NCBI RefSeq assembly: GCF_000517405.1 | Contig: NZ_CP006568.1 | Coordinates: 3,100,001 to 3,164,000 of the forward strand | Length of the DNA: 64,000 nt | From: Candidatus Sodalis pierantonius str. SOPE | Lineage (GTDB): Bacteria; Pseudomonadota; Gammaproteobacteria; Enterobacterales; Enterobacteriaceae | Direction: 5' to 3' | Shown: one piece after another, positions 18,909 through 27,645 of the stretch | How the letters are laid out: each line of letters opens with the position of its first letter | Position numbering within the stretch: position 1 is the stretch's first letter | Translations under genes and position numbers: made by a program | Notes under the pieces: model-generated | What the model was told of the DNA's origin: nothing | Databases searched by the model: none | The model's input: only the letters and a program-made list of their open reading frames with translations

Positions 18909-20226
18909 GAGCCTGTTTAGAAATTTGTGTATTTGCCTGATTTTGATATGTTCAATCTAACATCAAAAACAGGTTAATTTATGGACGAAAAACAGTTGCA
19001 GGCTCTGGCTAATGAACTGGCCAAAAATCTCAAAACCCCTGAAGATCTCAGTCACTTCGATCGACTGCTGAAAAAGATCAGCGTCGAAGCAGCTCTCAAT
19101 GCCGAAATGACCCATCACCTCGGCTACGATAAAAATCAGCCTAAACCGGGGACCAACGCCCGCAACGGCTATTCCACAAAAACCGTTACCACTGGCGATG
19201 GCCCGCTGGCGCTGCGTACTCCGCGCGATCGTGACGGTTCCTTTGAACCGCAACTGGTGAAGAAGAACCAGACCCGGATTACCGGGATGGATAACCAGAT
19301 TTTATCGTTGTACGCCAAAGGGATGACCACCCTCGAGATCGCCGCCGCGTTCAAAGAGCTGTATGACGCCGATGTCTCGCCGGCGCTGGTCTCAAAGGTC
19401 ACCGATGCGGTCATGGAGCAGGTTGTTGAATGGCAAAACCGGCCTATGGATGCAGTCTATCCCATTGTTTATCTTGACTGTATCGTTCTAAAAGTCCGGC
19501 AGGACAGCCGCATCATCAACAAATCTGTGTTCCTGGCGCTGGGCATCAACATCGAAGGCCAGAAAGAGTTGCTAGGTATGTGGCTGGCCGAAAATGAAGG
19601 CGCAAAGTTCTGGCTGAACGTGCTGACAGAGCTGAAAAACCGCGGCTTGAACGATATCCTTATCGCCTGCGTAGACGGGCTGAAAGGTTTCCCTGACGCT
19701 ATTAACGCGGTGTATCCGGAGGCGCGGCTCCAGCTGTGTATCGTGCATATGGTGCGCAACAGCCTGCGGTTCGTCTCCTGGAAGGACTACAAGGCCGTCA
19801 CCCGCGACCTGAAAGCTATTATTTATCAGGCCCCTACGGAAGAAGCCGGCTTGCAGGCGCTGGAAGCGTTCTCCAGTGCCTGGGACATCCGCTACCCGCA
19901 AATAAGTCGAAGCTGGCAGGCAAACTGGGCCAATCTGGCCACGTTCTTTGCCTACCCAACGGACATCCGCAAGGTGATCTACACGACCAACGCCATCGAG
20001 TCGTTAAACAGCATGATCCGGCATGCCATCAAAAAGCGCAAGGTGTTCCCGACCGACGACGCAGTGAAAAAGGTGGTGTGGCTGGCGATACAGGCGGCCT
20101 CACAGAAATGGACAATGCCTTTGAGGGACTGGCGCATGGCAATGAGCCGCTTTATTATCGAGTTCGGTGACCGCCTGGACGGTCACTTCTGAGAAAAGGC
20201 ATTTACACAGAATCGTGTACAGGGTC
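18909..20226 (+). mobile_element. IS256-family IS, type A, copy 2 (intact)
   Basis: Ends GAGCCTGTTTAG and (reverse) GACCCTGTACAC; 1318 bp; flanked by the exact 8-bp duplication GGCTAAAG (18901-18908 and 20227-20234). The target is the type B transposase gene. This is the most complete type A copy in the window. Confidence 0.96.
18981..20192 (+). CDS. IS256-family transposase (type A, full length)
   Basis: 403-residue mutator-type DDE transposase that moves the element through a circular intermediate. Visible parts are an N-terminal DNA-binding region (residues 1-120, with SLYAKGMTTLEIAAAFKELY), then the catalytic core. The core has aspartate segments YPIVYLDCIVLKV (about 160) and ACVDGLKGFPDAINAVYP (about 235), and glutamate in TTNAIESLNSMIRHA (about 345). 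It is the reference against which the other copies are judged. Nothing obvious prevents activity. Confidence 0.95.
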   Translation: MDEKQLQALANELAKNLKTPEDLSHFDRLLKKISVEAALNAEMTHHLGYDKNQPKPGTNARNGYSTKTVTTGDGPLALRTPRDRDGSFEPQLVKKNQTRITGMDNQILSLYAKGMTTLEIAAAFKELYDADVSPALVSKVTDAVMEQVVEWQNRPMDAVYPIVYLDCIVLKVRQDSRIINKSVFLALGINIEGQKELLGMWLAENEGAKFWLNVLTELKNRGLNDILIACVDGLKGFPDAINAVYPEARLQLCIVHMVRNSLRFVSWKDYKAVTRDLKAIIYQAPTEEAGLQALEAFSSAWDIRYPQISRSWQANWANLATFFAYPTDIRKVIYTTNAIESLNSMIRHAIKKRKVFPTDDAVKKVVWLAIQAASQKWTMPLRDWRMAMSRFIIEFGDRLDGHF

Positions 20227-21092
20227 GGCTAAAGGTCTTAAAACCGAAGCCTATCTTAATCACTTTTCCCGTATGCTGACGAAATTAACCGTCGAAACAG
20301 CCCTCAATGCGGAGCTGACTGACCACCTCGGGCATGAGAAAAATGCGCCCAAAACAGGCTCAAACACCCGCAATGGCTACTCGTCAAAAACACTGTTGTG
20401 CGATGACGATGAGATAGAATTAAACACGCCGCGTGACCGTGAAAACACCTTCGAACCTCAGTTGATTAAGAAGAACCAGACGCGCATCACGCAAATGGAC
20501 AGCCAGATTTTATCCCTGTACGCCAAAGGCATGACCACGCGCGAAATCGTCGCCACCTCCAAAGAGATGTACGACGCCGATGTGTCACCCACACTGATAT
20601 CTAAGGTCACCGACGCCGTCAAAGAGCAGGTCACTGAGTGGCAAAACCGGCAGCTGGATGCGCTGTATCCCATTGTTTATATGGATTGCATTGTCGTGAA
20701 AGTCCGTCATAATGGCAGCGTAATAAACAAAGCCGTTTTCCTGGCGCTGGGGATCAACACCGAAGGCCAGAAAGAGTTACTGGGTATGTGGCTGGCCGAA
20801 AACGAAGGCGCAAAGTTCTGGCTGAGCGTACTGACTGAGCTTAAAAATCGGGGGCTTCAGGATATCCTGATTGCCTGTGTTGACGGCCTTAAGGGCTTCC
20901 CGGATGCGATAAACAGCGTCTATCCACAGACGCATATCCAGCTGTGCATCATCCATATGGTACGCAACAGCCTGCAATACGTTGCCTGGAAGGACTACAA
21001 AGCCGCCACCAGCGGACTGAAAACGGTTTATCAGGCCCCGACCGAAGAGGCAGCGCTGGATGCGTTTGCGGGAGCATGGGACGACAAATATC

Positions 21093-22407
21093 GACCCTGT
21101 ACACGATTCTGTGTAAATGCCTTTTCTCAGAAGTGACCGTCCAGGCGGTCACCGGACTCGATAATAAAGCGGCTCATTGCCATGCGCCAGTCCCTCAAAG
21201 GCATTGTCCATTTCTGTGAGGCCGCCTGTATCGCCAGCCACACCACTTTTTTCACTGCGTCGTCGGTCGGGAACACCTTGCGCTTTTTGATGGCATGCCG
21301 GATCATGCTGTTTAACGACTCGATGGCGTTGGCCGTGTAGATCACCTTGCGGATGTCCGTTGGGTAGGCAAAGAACGTGGCCAGATTGGCCCAGTTTGCC
21401 TGCCAGCTTCGACTTATTTGCGGGTAGCGGACGTCCCAGGCACTGGAGAACGCTTCCAGCGCCTGCAAGCCGGCTTCTTCCGTAGGGGCCTGATAAATAA
21501 TAGCTTTCAGGTCGCGGGTGACGGCCTTGTAGTCCTTCCAGGCAACGTATTGCAGGCTGTTGCGCACCATATGCACGATACACAGCTGGAGCCGCGCCTC
21601 CGGATACACCGCGTTAATAGCGTCAGGGAAACCTTTCAGCCCGTCTACACAGGCGATAAGGATATCATTCAGGCCGCGGTTTTTCAGCTCTGTCAGCACG
21701 TTCAGCCAGAACTTTGCACCTTCATTTTCGGCCAGCCACATACCTAGCAACTCTTTCTGGCCTTCGATGTTGATGCCCAGCGCCAGGAACACAGATTTGT
21801 TGATGATGCGGCTGTTCTGCCGGACTTTTAGAACGATACAGTCAAGATAAACAATGGGATAGACTGCATCCAGAGGCCGGTTTTGCCATTCGACAACCTG
21901 CTCCATGACCGCATCGGTGACCTTTGAGACCAGCGCCGGCGAGACATCGGCGTCATACAGCTCTTTGAACGCGGCGGCGATCTCGCGGGTGGTCATCCCT
22001 TTGGCGTACAACGATAAAATCTGGTTATCCATCCCGGTAATCCGGGTCTGGTTCTTCTTCACCAGTTGCGGTTCAAAGGAACCGTCACGATCGCGCGGAG
22101 TACGCAGCGCCAGCGGGCCATCGCCAGTGGTAACGGTTTTTGTGGAATAGCCGTTGCGGGCGTTGGTCCCCGGTTTAGGCTGATTTTTATCGTAGCCGAG
22201 GTGATGGGTCATTTCGGCATTGAGAGCTGCTTCGACGCTGATTTTTTTCAGCAGCCGATCGAAGTGACTGAGATCTTCAGGGGTGAGATTTTTGGCCAGT
22301 TCGTTAGCCAGAGCCTGCAACTGTTTTTCGTCCATAAATTAACCTGTTTTTGATGTTGGATTGAACATATCAAAATCAGGCAAATACACAAATTTCTAAA
22401 CAGGCTC
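21093..22407 (-). mobile_element. IS256-family IS, type A, copy 3
   Basis: 1315 bp in the type B element, opposite in orientation to copy 2, with the 8-bp duplication CAAATATC (21085-21092 and 22408-22415). Both termini are normal. Confidence 0.95.
21127..22335 (-). CDS. IS256-family transposase (type A, copy 3)
   Basis: 402 residues; one codon is lost near the start (KNLTPED instead of KNLKTPED). The segment NSLQYVAWKDYKA matches the type B host element rather than other type A copies, which read NSLRFVSWKDYKA. This suggests a short gene-conversion tract. Other changes are TANAIES for TTNAIES and IIESGD for IIEFGD at the C terminus. The DDE residues are retained. Confidence 0.92.
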   Translation of the reverse strand: MDEKQLQALANELAKNLTPEDLSHFDRLLKKISVEAALNAEMTHHLGYDKNQPKPGTNARNGYSTKTVTTGDGPLALRTPRDRDGSFEPQLVKKNQTRITGMDNQILSLYAKGMTTREIAAAFKELYDADVSPALVSKVTDAVMEQVVEWQNRPLDAVYPIVYLDCIVLKVRQNSRIINKSVFLALGINIEGQKELLGMWLAENEGAKFWLNVLTELKNRGLNDILIACVDGLKGFPDAINAVYPEARLQLCIVHMVRNSLQYVAWKDYKAVTRDLKAIIYQAPTEEAGLQALEAFSSAWDVRYPQISRSWQANWANLATFFAYPTDIRKVIYTANAIESLNSMIRHAIKKRKVFPTDDAVKKVVWLAIQAASQKWTMPLRDWRMAMSRFIIESGDRLDGHF

Positions 22408-22641
22408 CAAATATCCGCAAATCAGCAAAAGCTGGCGTACGCACTGGGAAAACCTCAATACGTTTTTCGGTTACCCAACTGATATTCGCAAAGCAATTTA
22501 CACCACGAATGCCATCGAGTCGCTGAACAGCGTTATCCGCGCGGCTATTAAAAAACGCAAAGTGTTCCCGACTGACGACTCGGTTCGCTTTGTTGAATAA
22601 ATCCGAAATTTGTGACGACTTCCTTCCTATCAGGGCGATTG

Positions 22642-23571
22642 TTACATGATGCGGACGCTGTTTGGCATTCCTAACAGTGTGATCCGGTTAAGTGCTTTAA
22701 CCATTGCCATTGCCATTGCCTCACCTACCTGCGCGTCATAGTCATGCAGACTCAGATGACCACCCAGAAGTGTTTTAAACCGGAACATGGCCGTTTCAGC
22801 CAGTGAACGCCGGTGATAACCTACTTTCTTTTTCCAGGTATCGTTATTGCCGCTCAGATGCTGATTTGCCACCGCATGGTTACGCTCATGGTATCGAGCT
22901 GGCCAATATTGCGCACCACTTCGCGGTGGGATAAGCGGCTTTATTTTTTTCCTCAGCAGAGCATCATGACAGTAACGCGTATCGTAAGCACTGTCAGCCG
23001 ACGCTTCCCTGATTTTCCGGTGGGTTTAGTTAATCAGCCCGGGCAGCGCCTGCGCATCTGTCGTACCGCTTAGCGATAAATCGGCACAGATAATTTCATG
23101 TGTCACGCTATCTACTGCCAGATGAAGCTTGCGCCATACTTTGCGCCTCTCAGCCCCATGCTGCCTGACTTTCCATTCGCCTTCGCCGAAGACTTTCAGG
23201 CCGGTGCCATCGATGACCAGGTGTGAGATTTCGCCGCGGGTTGGCGTTTTTATGCTGATGTCGACGGTTTTTGCTCGCCGGCTGACCAGAGAGTAATCTG
23301 GGCAGCGCAGCGACAGCCCCATCAGTTTAAAAATCGAGTCAACGAAACCCTGTAACGCCCGGAGCGAAAGGTTAAACACGCGCTTTATCACCAGAACCGT
23401 GGTAATGGCCATATCGGTGTAGTGAAGCGGCCGGCCACGATGTTCAGGTGGTGTACTCTCAGTCCATCCAGCAATGGCTGACTCATCAAGCCATACTGTC
23501 AGGTCCCCCCGCTGCCTGAGCGCATTGTTATATGCGGGCCAGTTGGTAATTTTAAACTTTTGCTTTGCCAT
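22642..23571 (-). pseudogene. IS903 transposase with internal stop (copy 3)
   Basis: At about 23027 a CAA codon has become TAA after GLIN, splitting the frame after residue 181. Downstream an AMAMAM expansion replaces AMAM. The catalytic glutamate is beyond the stop, so it is inactive. Confidence 0.93.
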
Positions 23572-23595
23572 GGGGACCTGATGTTGAAACGAATG

Positions 23596-24650
23596 CGCTT
23601 TGTTGAATAAATCCGAAATTTGTGACGACTTCCTCCCTATCAGGGCGATTGTTACATGATGCGGACGCTGTTTGGCATTCCTAACAACGTGATCCGGTTA
23701 AGCGCTTTGACCATTGCCATAGCCTCACCTACCTGCGCGTCATAGTCATGCAGACTCAGATGACCACCCAGAAGTATTTTAAACCGGAACATGGCCGTTT
23801 CAGCCAGTGAACGCCGGTGATAACCTACTTTCTTTTTCCAGGTATCGTTATTGCCGCTCAGATGCTGATTTGCCACCGCATGGTTACGCTCATGGTATCG
23901 AGCTGGCCAATATTGCGCACCACTTCGCGGTGGGATAAGCGGCTTTATTTTTTTCCTCAGCAGAGCATCATGACAGTAACGCGTATCGTAAGCACTGTCA
24001 GCCGACGCTTCCCTGATTTTCCGGTGGGTTTGGTTAATCAGCCCGGGCAGCGCCTGCGCATCTGTCGTACCGCTTAGCGATAAATCGGCACAGATAATTT
24101 CATGTGTCGCGCTATCTACTGCCAGATGAAGCTTGCGCCATACTCTGCGCCTCTCAGCCCCATGCTGCCTGACTTTCCATTCGCCTTCGCCGAAGATTTT
24201 CAGGCCGGTGCCATCGATGACCAGGTGTGAGATTTCGCCGCGGGTTGGCGTTTTTATGCTGATGTCGACGGTTTTTGCTCGCCGGCTGACCAGAGAGTAA
24301 TCTGGGCAGCGCAGCGACAGCCCCATCAGTTTAAAAATCGAGTCAACGAAACCCTGTAACGCCCGGAGCGAAAGGTTAAACACGCGCTTTATCATCAGAA
24401 CCGTGGTAATGGCCATATCGGTGTAGTGAAGCGGCCGGCCACGATGTTCAGGTGGTGTACTCTCAGTCCATGCAGCAATGGCTGACTCATCAAGCCATAC
24501 TGTCAGGTCCCCCCGCTGCCTGAGCGCATTGTTATATGCGGGCCAGTTGGTGATTTTAAACTTTTGCTTTGCCATGGGGACCTGATGTTGAAACGAATGT
24601 AGTGATCAGAGCCGCCAGTCACCTAAAAGTTCGATTTATTCAACAAAGCC
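23596..24650 (-). mobile_element. IS903-group IS, copy 4 (intact)
   Basis: 1055 bp with both inverted repeats. It is flanked by AAACGAATG (23587-23595 and 24651-24659), the 9-bp duplication expected of the IS903 group. It inserted within copy 3. Confidence 0.96.
23652..24575 (-). CDS. IS903-group transposase (copy 4)
   Basis: 307-residue IS5-family DDE transposase; cut-and-paste insertion with 9-bp duplications is typical of the group. The start MAKQKFKITNWPAYNNALRQ is shared with IS903 itself. Aspartate segments HLVIDGTGLK (about 124) and SADSAYDTRYC (about 194) and the glutamate in RRSLAETAMFRFK (about 262) are present. Full length with no stop. Confidence 0.95.
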   Translation of the reverse strand: MAKQKFKITNWPAYNNALRQRGDLTVWLDESAIAAWTESTPPEHRGRPLHYTDMAITTVLMIKRVFNLSLRALQGFVDSIFKLMGLSLRCPDYSLVSRRAKTVDISIKTPTRGEISHLVIDGTGLKIFGEGEWKVRQHGAERRRVWRKLHLAVDSATHEIICADLSLSGTTDAQALPGLINQTHRKIREASADSAYDTRYCHDALLRKKIKPLIPPRSGAQYWPARYHERNHAVANQHLSGNNDTWKKKVGYHRRSLAETAMFRFKILLGGHLSLHDYDAQVGEAMAMVKALNRITLLGMPNSVRIM

Positions 24651-24770
24651 AAACGAATGTAGTGATCAGAGCCGCCAGTCACCTAAAAGTCCGATTTATT
24701 CAACAAAGCCCCTCGCCTGCCAAAACCAGCGCGGACGAGGGTTGCGTTTTTGCTGCTTGCGTCACCAGAC

Positions 24771-25825
24771 CGCTTTGTTGAATAAATCCGAAATTTGTGA
24801 CGACTTCCTTCCTATCAGGGCGATTGTTACATGATGCGGACGCTGTTTGGCATTCCTAACAGTGTGATCCGGTTGAGTGCTTTAACCATTGCCATTGCCT
24901 CACCTACCTGCGCGTCATAGTCATGCAGACTCAGATGACCACCCAGAAGTGTTTTAAACCGGAACATGGCCGTTTCAGCCAGTGAACGCCGGTGATAACC
25001 TACTTTCTTTTTCCAGGTATCGTTATTGCCGCTCAGATGCTGATTTGCCACCGCATGATTACGCTCATGGTATCGAGCTGGCCAATATTGCGCACCACTT
25101 CGCGGTGGGATAAGCGGCTTTATTTTTTTCCTCAGCAGAGCATCATGACAGTAACGCGTATCGTAAGCACTGTCAGCCGACGCTTCCCTGATTTTCCGGT
25201 GGGTTTGGTTAATCAGCCCGGGCAGCGCCTGCGCATCTGTCGTACCGCTTAGCGATAAATCGGCACAGATAATTTCATGTGTCACGCTATCTACTGCCAG
25301 ATGAAGCTTGCGCCATACTCTGCGCCTCTCAGCCCCATGCTGCCTGACTTTCCATTCGCCTTCGCCGAAGACTTTCAGGCCGGTGCCATCGATGACCAGG
25401 TGTGAGATTTCGCCGCGGGTTGGCGTTTTTATGCTGATGTCGACGGTTTTTGCTCGCCGGCTGACCAGAGAGTAATCTGGGCAGCGCAGCGACAGCCCCA
25501 TCAGTTTAAAAATCGAGTCAACGAAACCCTGTAACGCCCGGAGCGAAAGGTTAAACACGCGCTTTATCATCAGAACCGTGGTAATGGCCATATCGGTGTA
25601 GTGAAGCGGCCGGCCACGATGTTCAGGTGGTGTACTCTCAGTCCATGCAGCAATGGCTGACTCATCAAGCCATACTGTCAGGTCCCCCCGCTGCCTGAGC
25701 GCATTGTTATATGCGGGCCAGTTGGTAATTTTAAACTTTTGCTTTGCCATGGGGACCTGATGTTGAAACGAATGTAGTGATCAGAGCCGCCAGTCACCTA
25801 AAAGTTCGATTTATTCAACAAAGCC
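24771..25825 (-). mobile_element. IS903-group IS, copy 5 (intact)
   Basis: 1055 bp, both ends complete, flanked by TCACCAGAC (24762-24770 and 25826-25834). Only 60 bp of non-IS DNA separates it from copy 3. Confidence 0.96.
24827..25750 (-). CDS. IS903-group transposase (copy 5)
   Basis: Full 307 codons. It differs from copy 4 at a few positions (FGEGEWK preceded by LKV rather than LKI; AVDSVTHE rather than AVDSATHE). The two therefore are not a very recent duplicate pair. Confidence 0.95.
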   Translation of the reverse strand: MAKQKFKITNWPAYNNALRQRGDLTVWLDESAIAAWTESTPPEHRGRPLHYTDMAITTVLMIKRVFNLSLRALQGFVDSIFKLMGLSLRCPDYSLVSRRAKTVDISIKTPTRGEISHLVIDGTGLKVFGEGEWKVRQHGAERRRVWRKLHLAVDSVTHEIICADLSLSGTTDAQALPGLINQTHRKIREASADSAYDTRYCHDALLRKKIKPLIPPRSGAQYWPARYHERNHAVANQHLSGNNDTWKKKVGYHRRSLAETAMFRFKTLLGGHLSLHDYDAQVGEAMAMVKALNRITLLGMPNSVRIM

Positions 25826-26059
25826 TCACCAGACTACCCGCGCCTAAAGTGGATGTTCACGGCCGGCGCGGACAACCGCGCCGCTAAAGCGATGTTAGCG
25901 CCTGCTCGGTGAGCCGCCGTGCGACTTTCTCGCTTTGGCGCGATATATAACGCGTCGCATCTCGTTAAAAAAGTTATTACGCGCGAACGCCGGCGGATTC
26001 TGCAAGCCGCTATCCCTGCACGGATCGTACACTCCTTATTCATCGCAACAGGAGGTACT

Positions 26060-26332
26060 ATGCCAAAGATTATTTACGCGAAAGTCTACAAAGAACGGCT
26101 GCTGAGCGCGGCTCTCAAGGAATTAAAAAAAAATTGCGTGACGGCTAAAGCGTTCGTGAAAATACTGCGGGCTACAGGGCAAACCAGCCTATTGTTTGAT
26201 AATGGCACCCTGGCAATGAATTTCGATGAACTCAGTGCAATAGGCTTTTTTGGCCCCCATGGGAGCGATCCCTTTTTTGAGTCTTATCAATTCTGCGGCG
26301 ACGATGACGCCACGGACGGCCGCGAGGTTTAA
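26060..26332 (+). CDS. Hypothetical protein, 90 residues
   Basis: The ATG at 26060 follows an excellent AGGAGG (4-nt spacing), which is why I prefer it to the longer upstream frame from 25919. The N terminus is basic (MPKIIYAKVYKERLLSAALK); the C terminus is acidic (CGDDDATDGREV). No membrane segment and no family I recognise. The good ribosome binding site suggests a real gene. It stands alone between IS copy 5 and a non-coding stretch. Confidence 0.55.
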   Translation: MPKIIYAKVYKERLLSAALKELKKNCVTAKAFVKILRATGQTSLLFDNGTLAMNFDELSAIGFFGPHGSDPFFESYQFCGDDDATDGREV

Positions 26333-26889
26333 TTCAGGTTACTGTGAAGATGTTAACTGACGTTTTCCGGTCATCTCTTGATTGTTTATGCACCGATCCC
26401 TGTAGCTTTCGTTGATCCGCTGGTCGCATCATTAATCGAACACCAAAAGCAGCAATGTAGGCAGGTCGGTCAGCTAGCGAGCGCTGAAAAACCGTAACGA
26501 TAACATCACGGTTATGCGCTAGGCCCGAAAATAGGTGAAATACCTGAGAGTCGTCCTTCCGGGTTGCGGGTAAGATAGCAAATTGAGTCATCTCTTCCAT
26601 CCTGGGAATTATGCACGGCCTTTGCCCGGCATCATCGGGCAGTCTTTTCACAGCGTAACAATTTATTTTGACGCTTGCGCGTTTATCTCACCGCCGTGCC
26701 ATGCAGATTCTTGCTCAGCCATTAGCCTCTACCCCGCTTGGGAGGTGGTAAATATCCTCACACCGGGTAAAAACGGTATCTGTAGCAAATAACCCTGCGT
26801 CCCGTTGAGATACAATGACGATGAAAGTAGCATAATGGCCAGCGTCGCATGTTATGCTGCTCCTGGAAACGATGGCGACAGGAGATCCG
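26333..26889. other. 557-bp interval without recognised gene
   Basis: Only short frames without ribosome binding sites. No IS ends, tRNA or clear hairpin terminator found. Confidence 0.4.
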
Positions 26890-27030
26890 ATGAAAGCATA
26901 TTGGCTGCTACTCACCGTTCTATTATTGACGGGCTGCAGCGGCATGGGGGGGATCCTGTTCAATTTACCCAACGCCGGCGATGTTTGTCCCCATGGCCGC
27001 GATGTGTTCACTAATCAATGTCATGATTAA
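26890..27030 (+). CDS. Small lipoprotein, 46 residues
   Basis: Starts MKAYWLLLTVLLLTGCSG, a lipoprotein signal with lipobox LTGC (Cys16), so the mature protein would be about 31 residues and membrane-anchored by lipid. The mature part is short, with PNAGDVCPHGRDVFTNQC containing two cysteines that could pair. GGAGA precedes the ATG by 4 nt. Function unknown. Confidence 0.65.
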   Translation: MKAYWLLLTVLLLTGCSGMGGILFNLPNAGDVCPHGRDVFTNQCHD

Positions 27031-27477
27031 AGGTCGATACGCGTGCTTTAGCTTAGGCCGTAAGCCAAAGGATCCATAAAACCTTCGGCCGCAGGCCTCA
27101 TTGACGTCAGTAGCTCTATTTTGCAGCCCTACTTTTGCCGTGATAATCCATCGCGGCTACGCATCCTGCCGTTAAATACCCGCCTTTTTACCCATAAATT
27201 TTTTGCGCGTGAAACACTTTGAAATATGAGTAGCGCGCCTTCCCTTGCCTTTAACCCGCTGTTTTTCAGAGGAACATTTTACTCCCTTTGTTAACGTCTT
27301 TTATTTCGCTCAATAAACGTTATGTTTTATTAAAATTTATTAATCAAATTCTACGTTTTTAATTATCTGATTACGCTAAACAATTCATGATCTCTAATTT
27401 TACTCTAAAATCAAACGGTTACTATGCATAGTGGGATTATTCTTAAAGGCACTTCATGAATTTTCTAACCTACCTAC
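27031..27477. other. AT-rich interval before IS21
   Basis: 447 bp, strongly AT-rich from 27290 to 27470, with no coding frame of note. The IS21 element inserted at its end, duplicating CCTAC. Confidence 0.45.
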
Positions 27478-27600
27478 TGCTGGTTCCGGTCACATCCGAT
27501 CACTGATTCCGATTTCACCCGATCACTAATTCTGATTTCATCCGATCACTGATTCCGGTCGCCCGATCAGCGATTCCGATTCTGTCCGATCGCTCATCTT
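27478..27600. repeat. IS21 left-end multiple repeats
   Basis: About five spaced copies of an ATCCGATCACTGATTCCG-like motif between 27478 and 27595, with variants such as CCCGATCAGCGATTCCG. Matching inverted copies lie at 29985-30077. They fit transposase-binding repeats. Confidence 0.8.
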
Positions 27601-27645
27601 CTGTTCCGCCATACTCTGGAGACTTTTAGCTTCCGGGGGCATGGC

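Larger units (their letters stand above)
18792..22585 (+). mobile_element. IS256-family IS, type B, split by two type A copies and truncated by IS903
   Basis: Left end GAGACTGTAATT at 18792. Its own sequence occupies 18792-18908, 20235-21092 and 22416-22585. Two type A elements sit inside it, each flanked by an 8-bp duplication. Its right end is lost at the IS903 junction at 22586. Joined, it encodes a transposase clearly related to but distinct from type A. Confidence 0.88.
18863..22585 (+). pseudogene. IS256 type B transposase, twice interrupted and truncated
   Basis: The exons join in frame: MDDKKLRALAAELAKG, then LKTEAYLNHFSRMLTKLTVE from 20235, then QISKSWRTHWENLNTFFGYP from 22416, ending at FPTDDSV before IS903. 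The DDE aspartate segment CVDGLKGFPDAINSVYP and the NAIESLN glutamate segment are intact. About 45 C-terminal residues are lost. The lesion is entirely due to later insertions. Confidence 0.88.
22586..24710 (-). mobile_element. IS903-group IS, copy 3, interrupted by copy 4
   Basis: Made of 22586-23595 and 24660-24710. Copy 4 sits 51 bp inside its transposase-proximal end with a 9-bp duplication. The joined length is 1061 bp, 6 bp over the norm because of an extra GCCATT unit near 22710. Its own flanks (GACTCGGTT and CCTCGCCTG) do not match, so it sits at a rearrangement junction. Confidence 0.93.

Noticed and set aside
22586..25825. Composite transposon made of flanking IS903 copies
   Set aside because: Only 60 bp of non-IS DNA lies between the copies and the duplications belong to individual copies, not to the pair.
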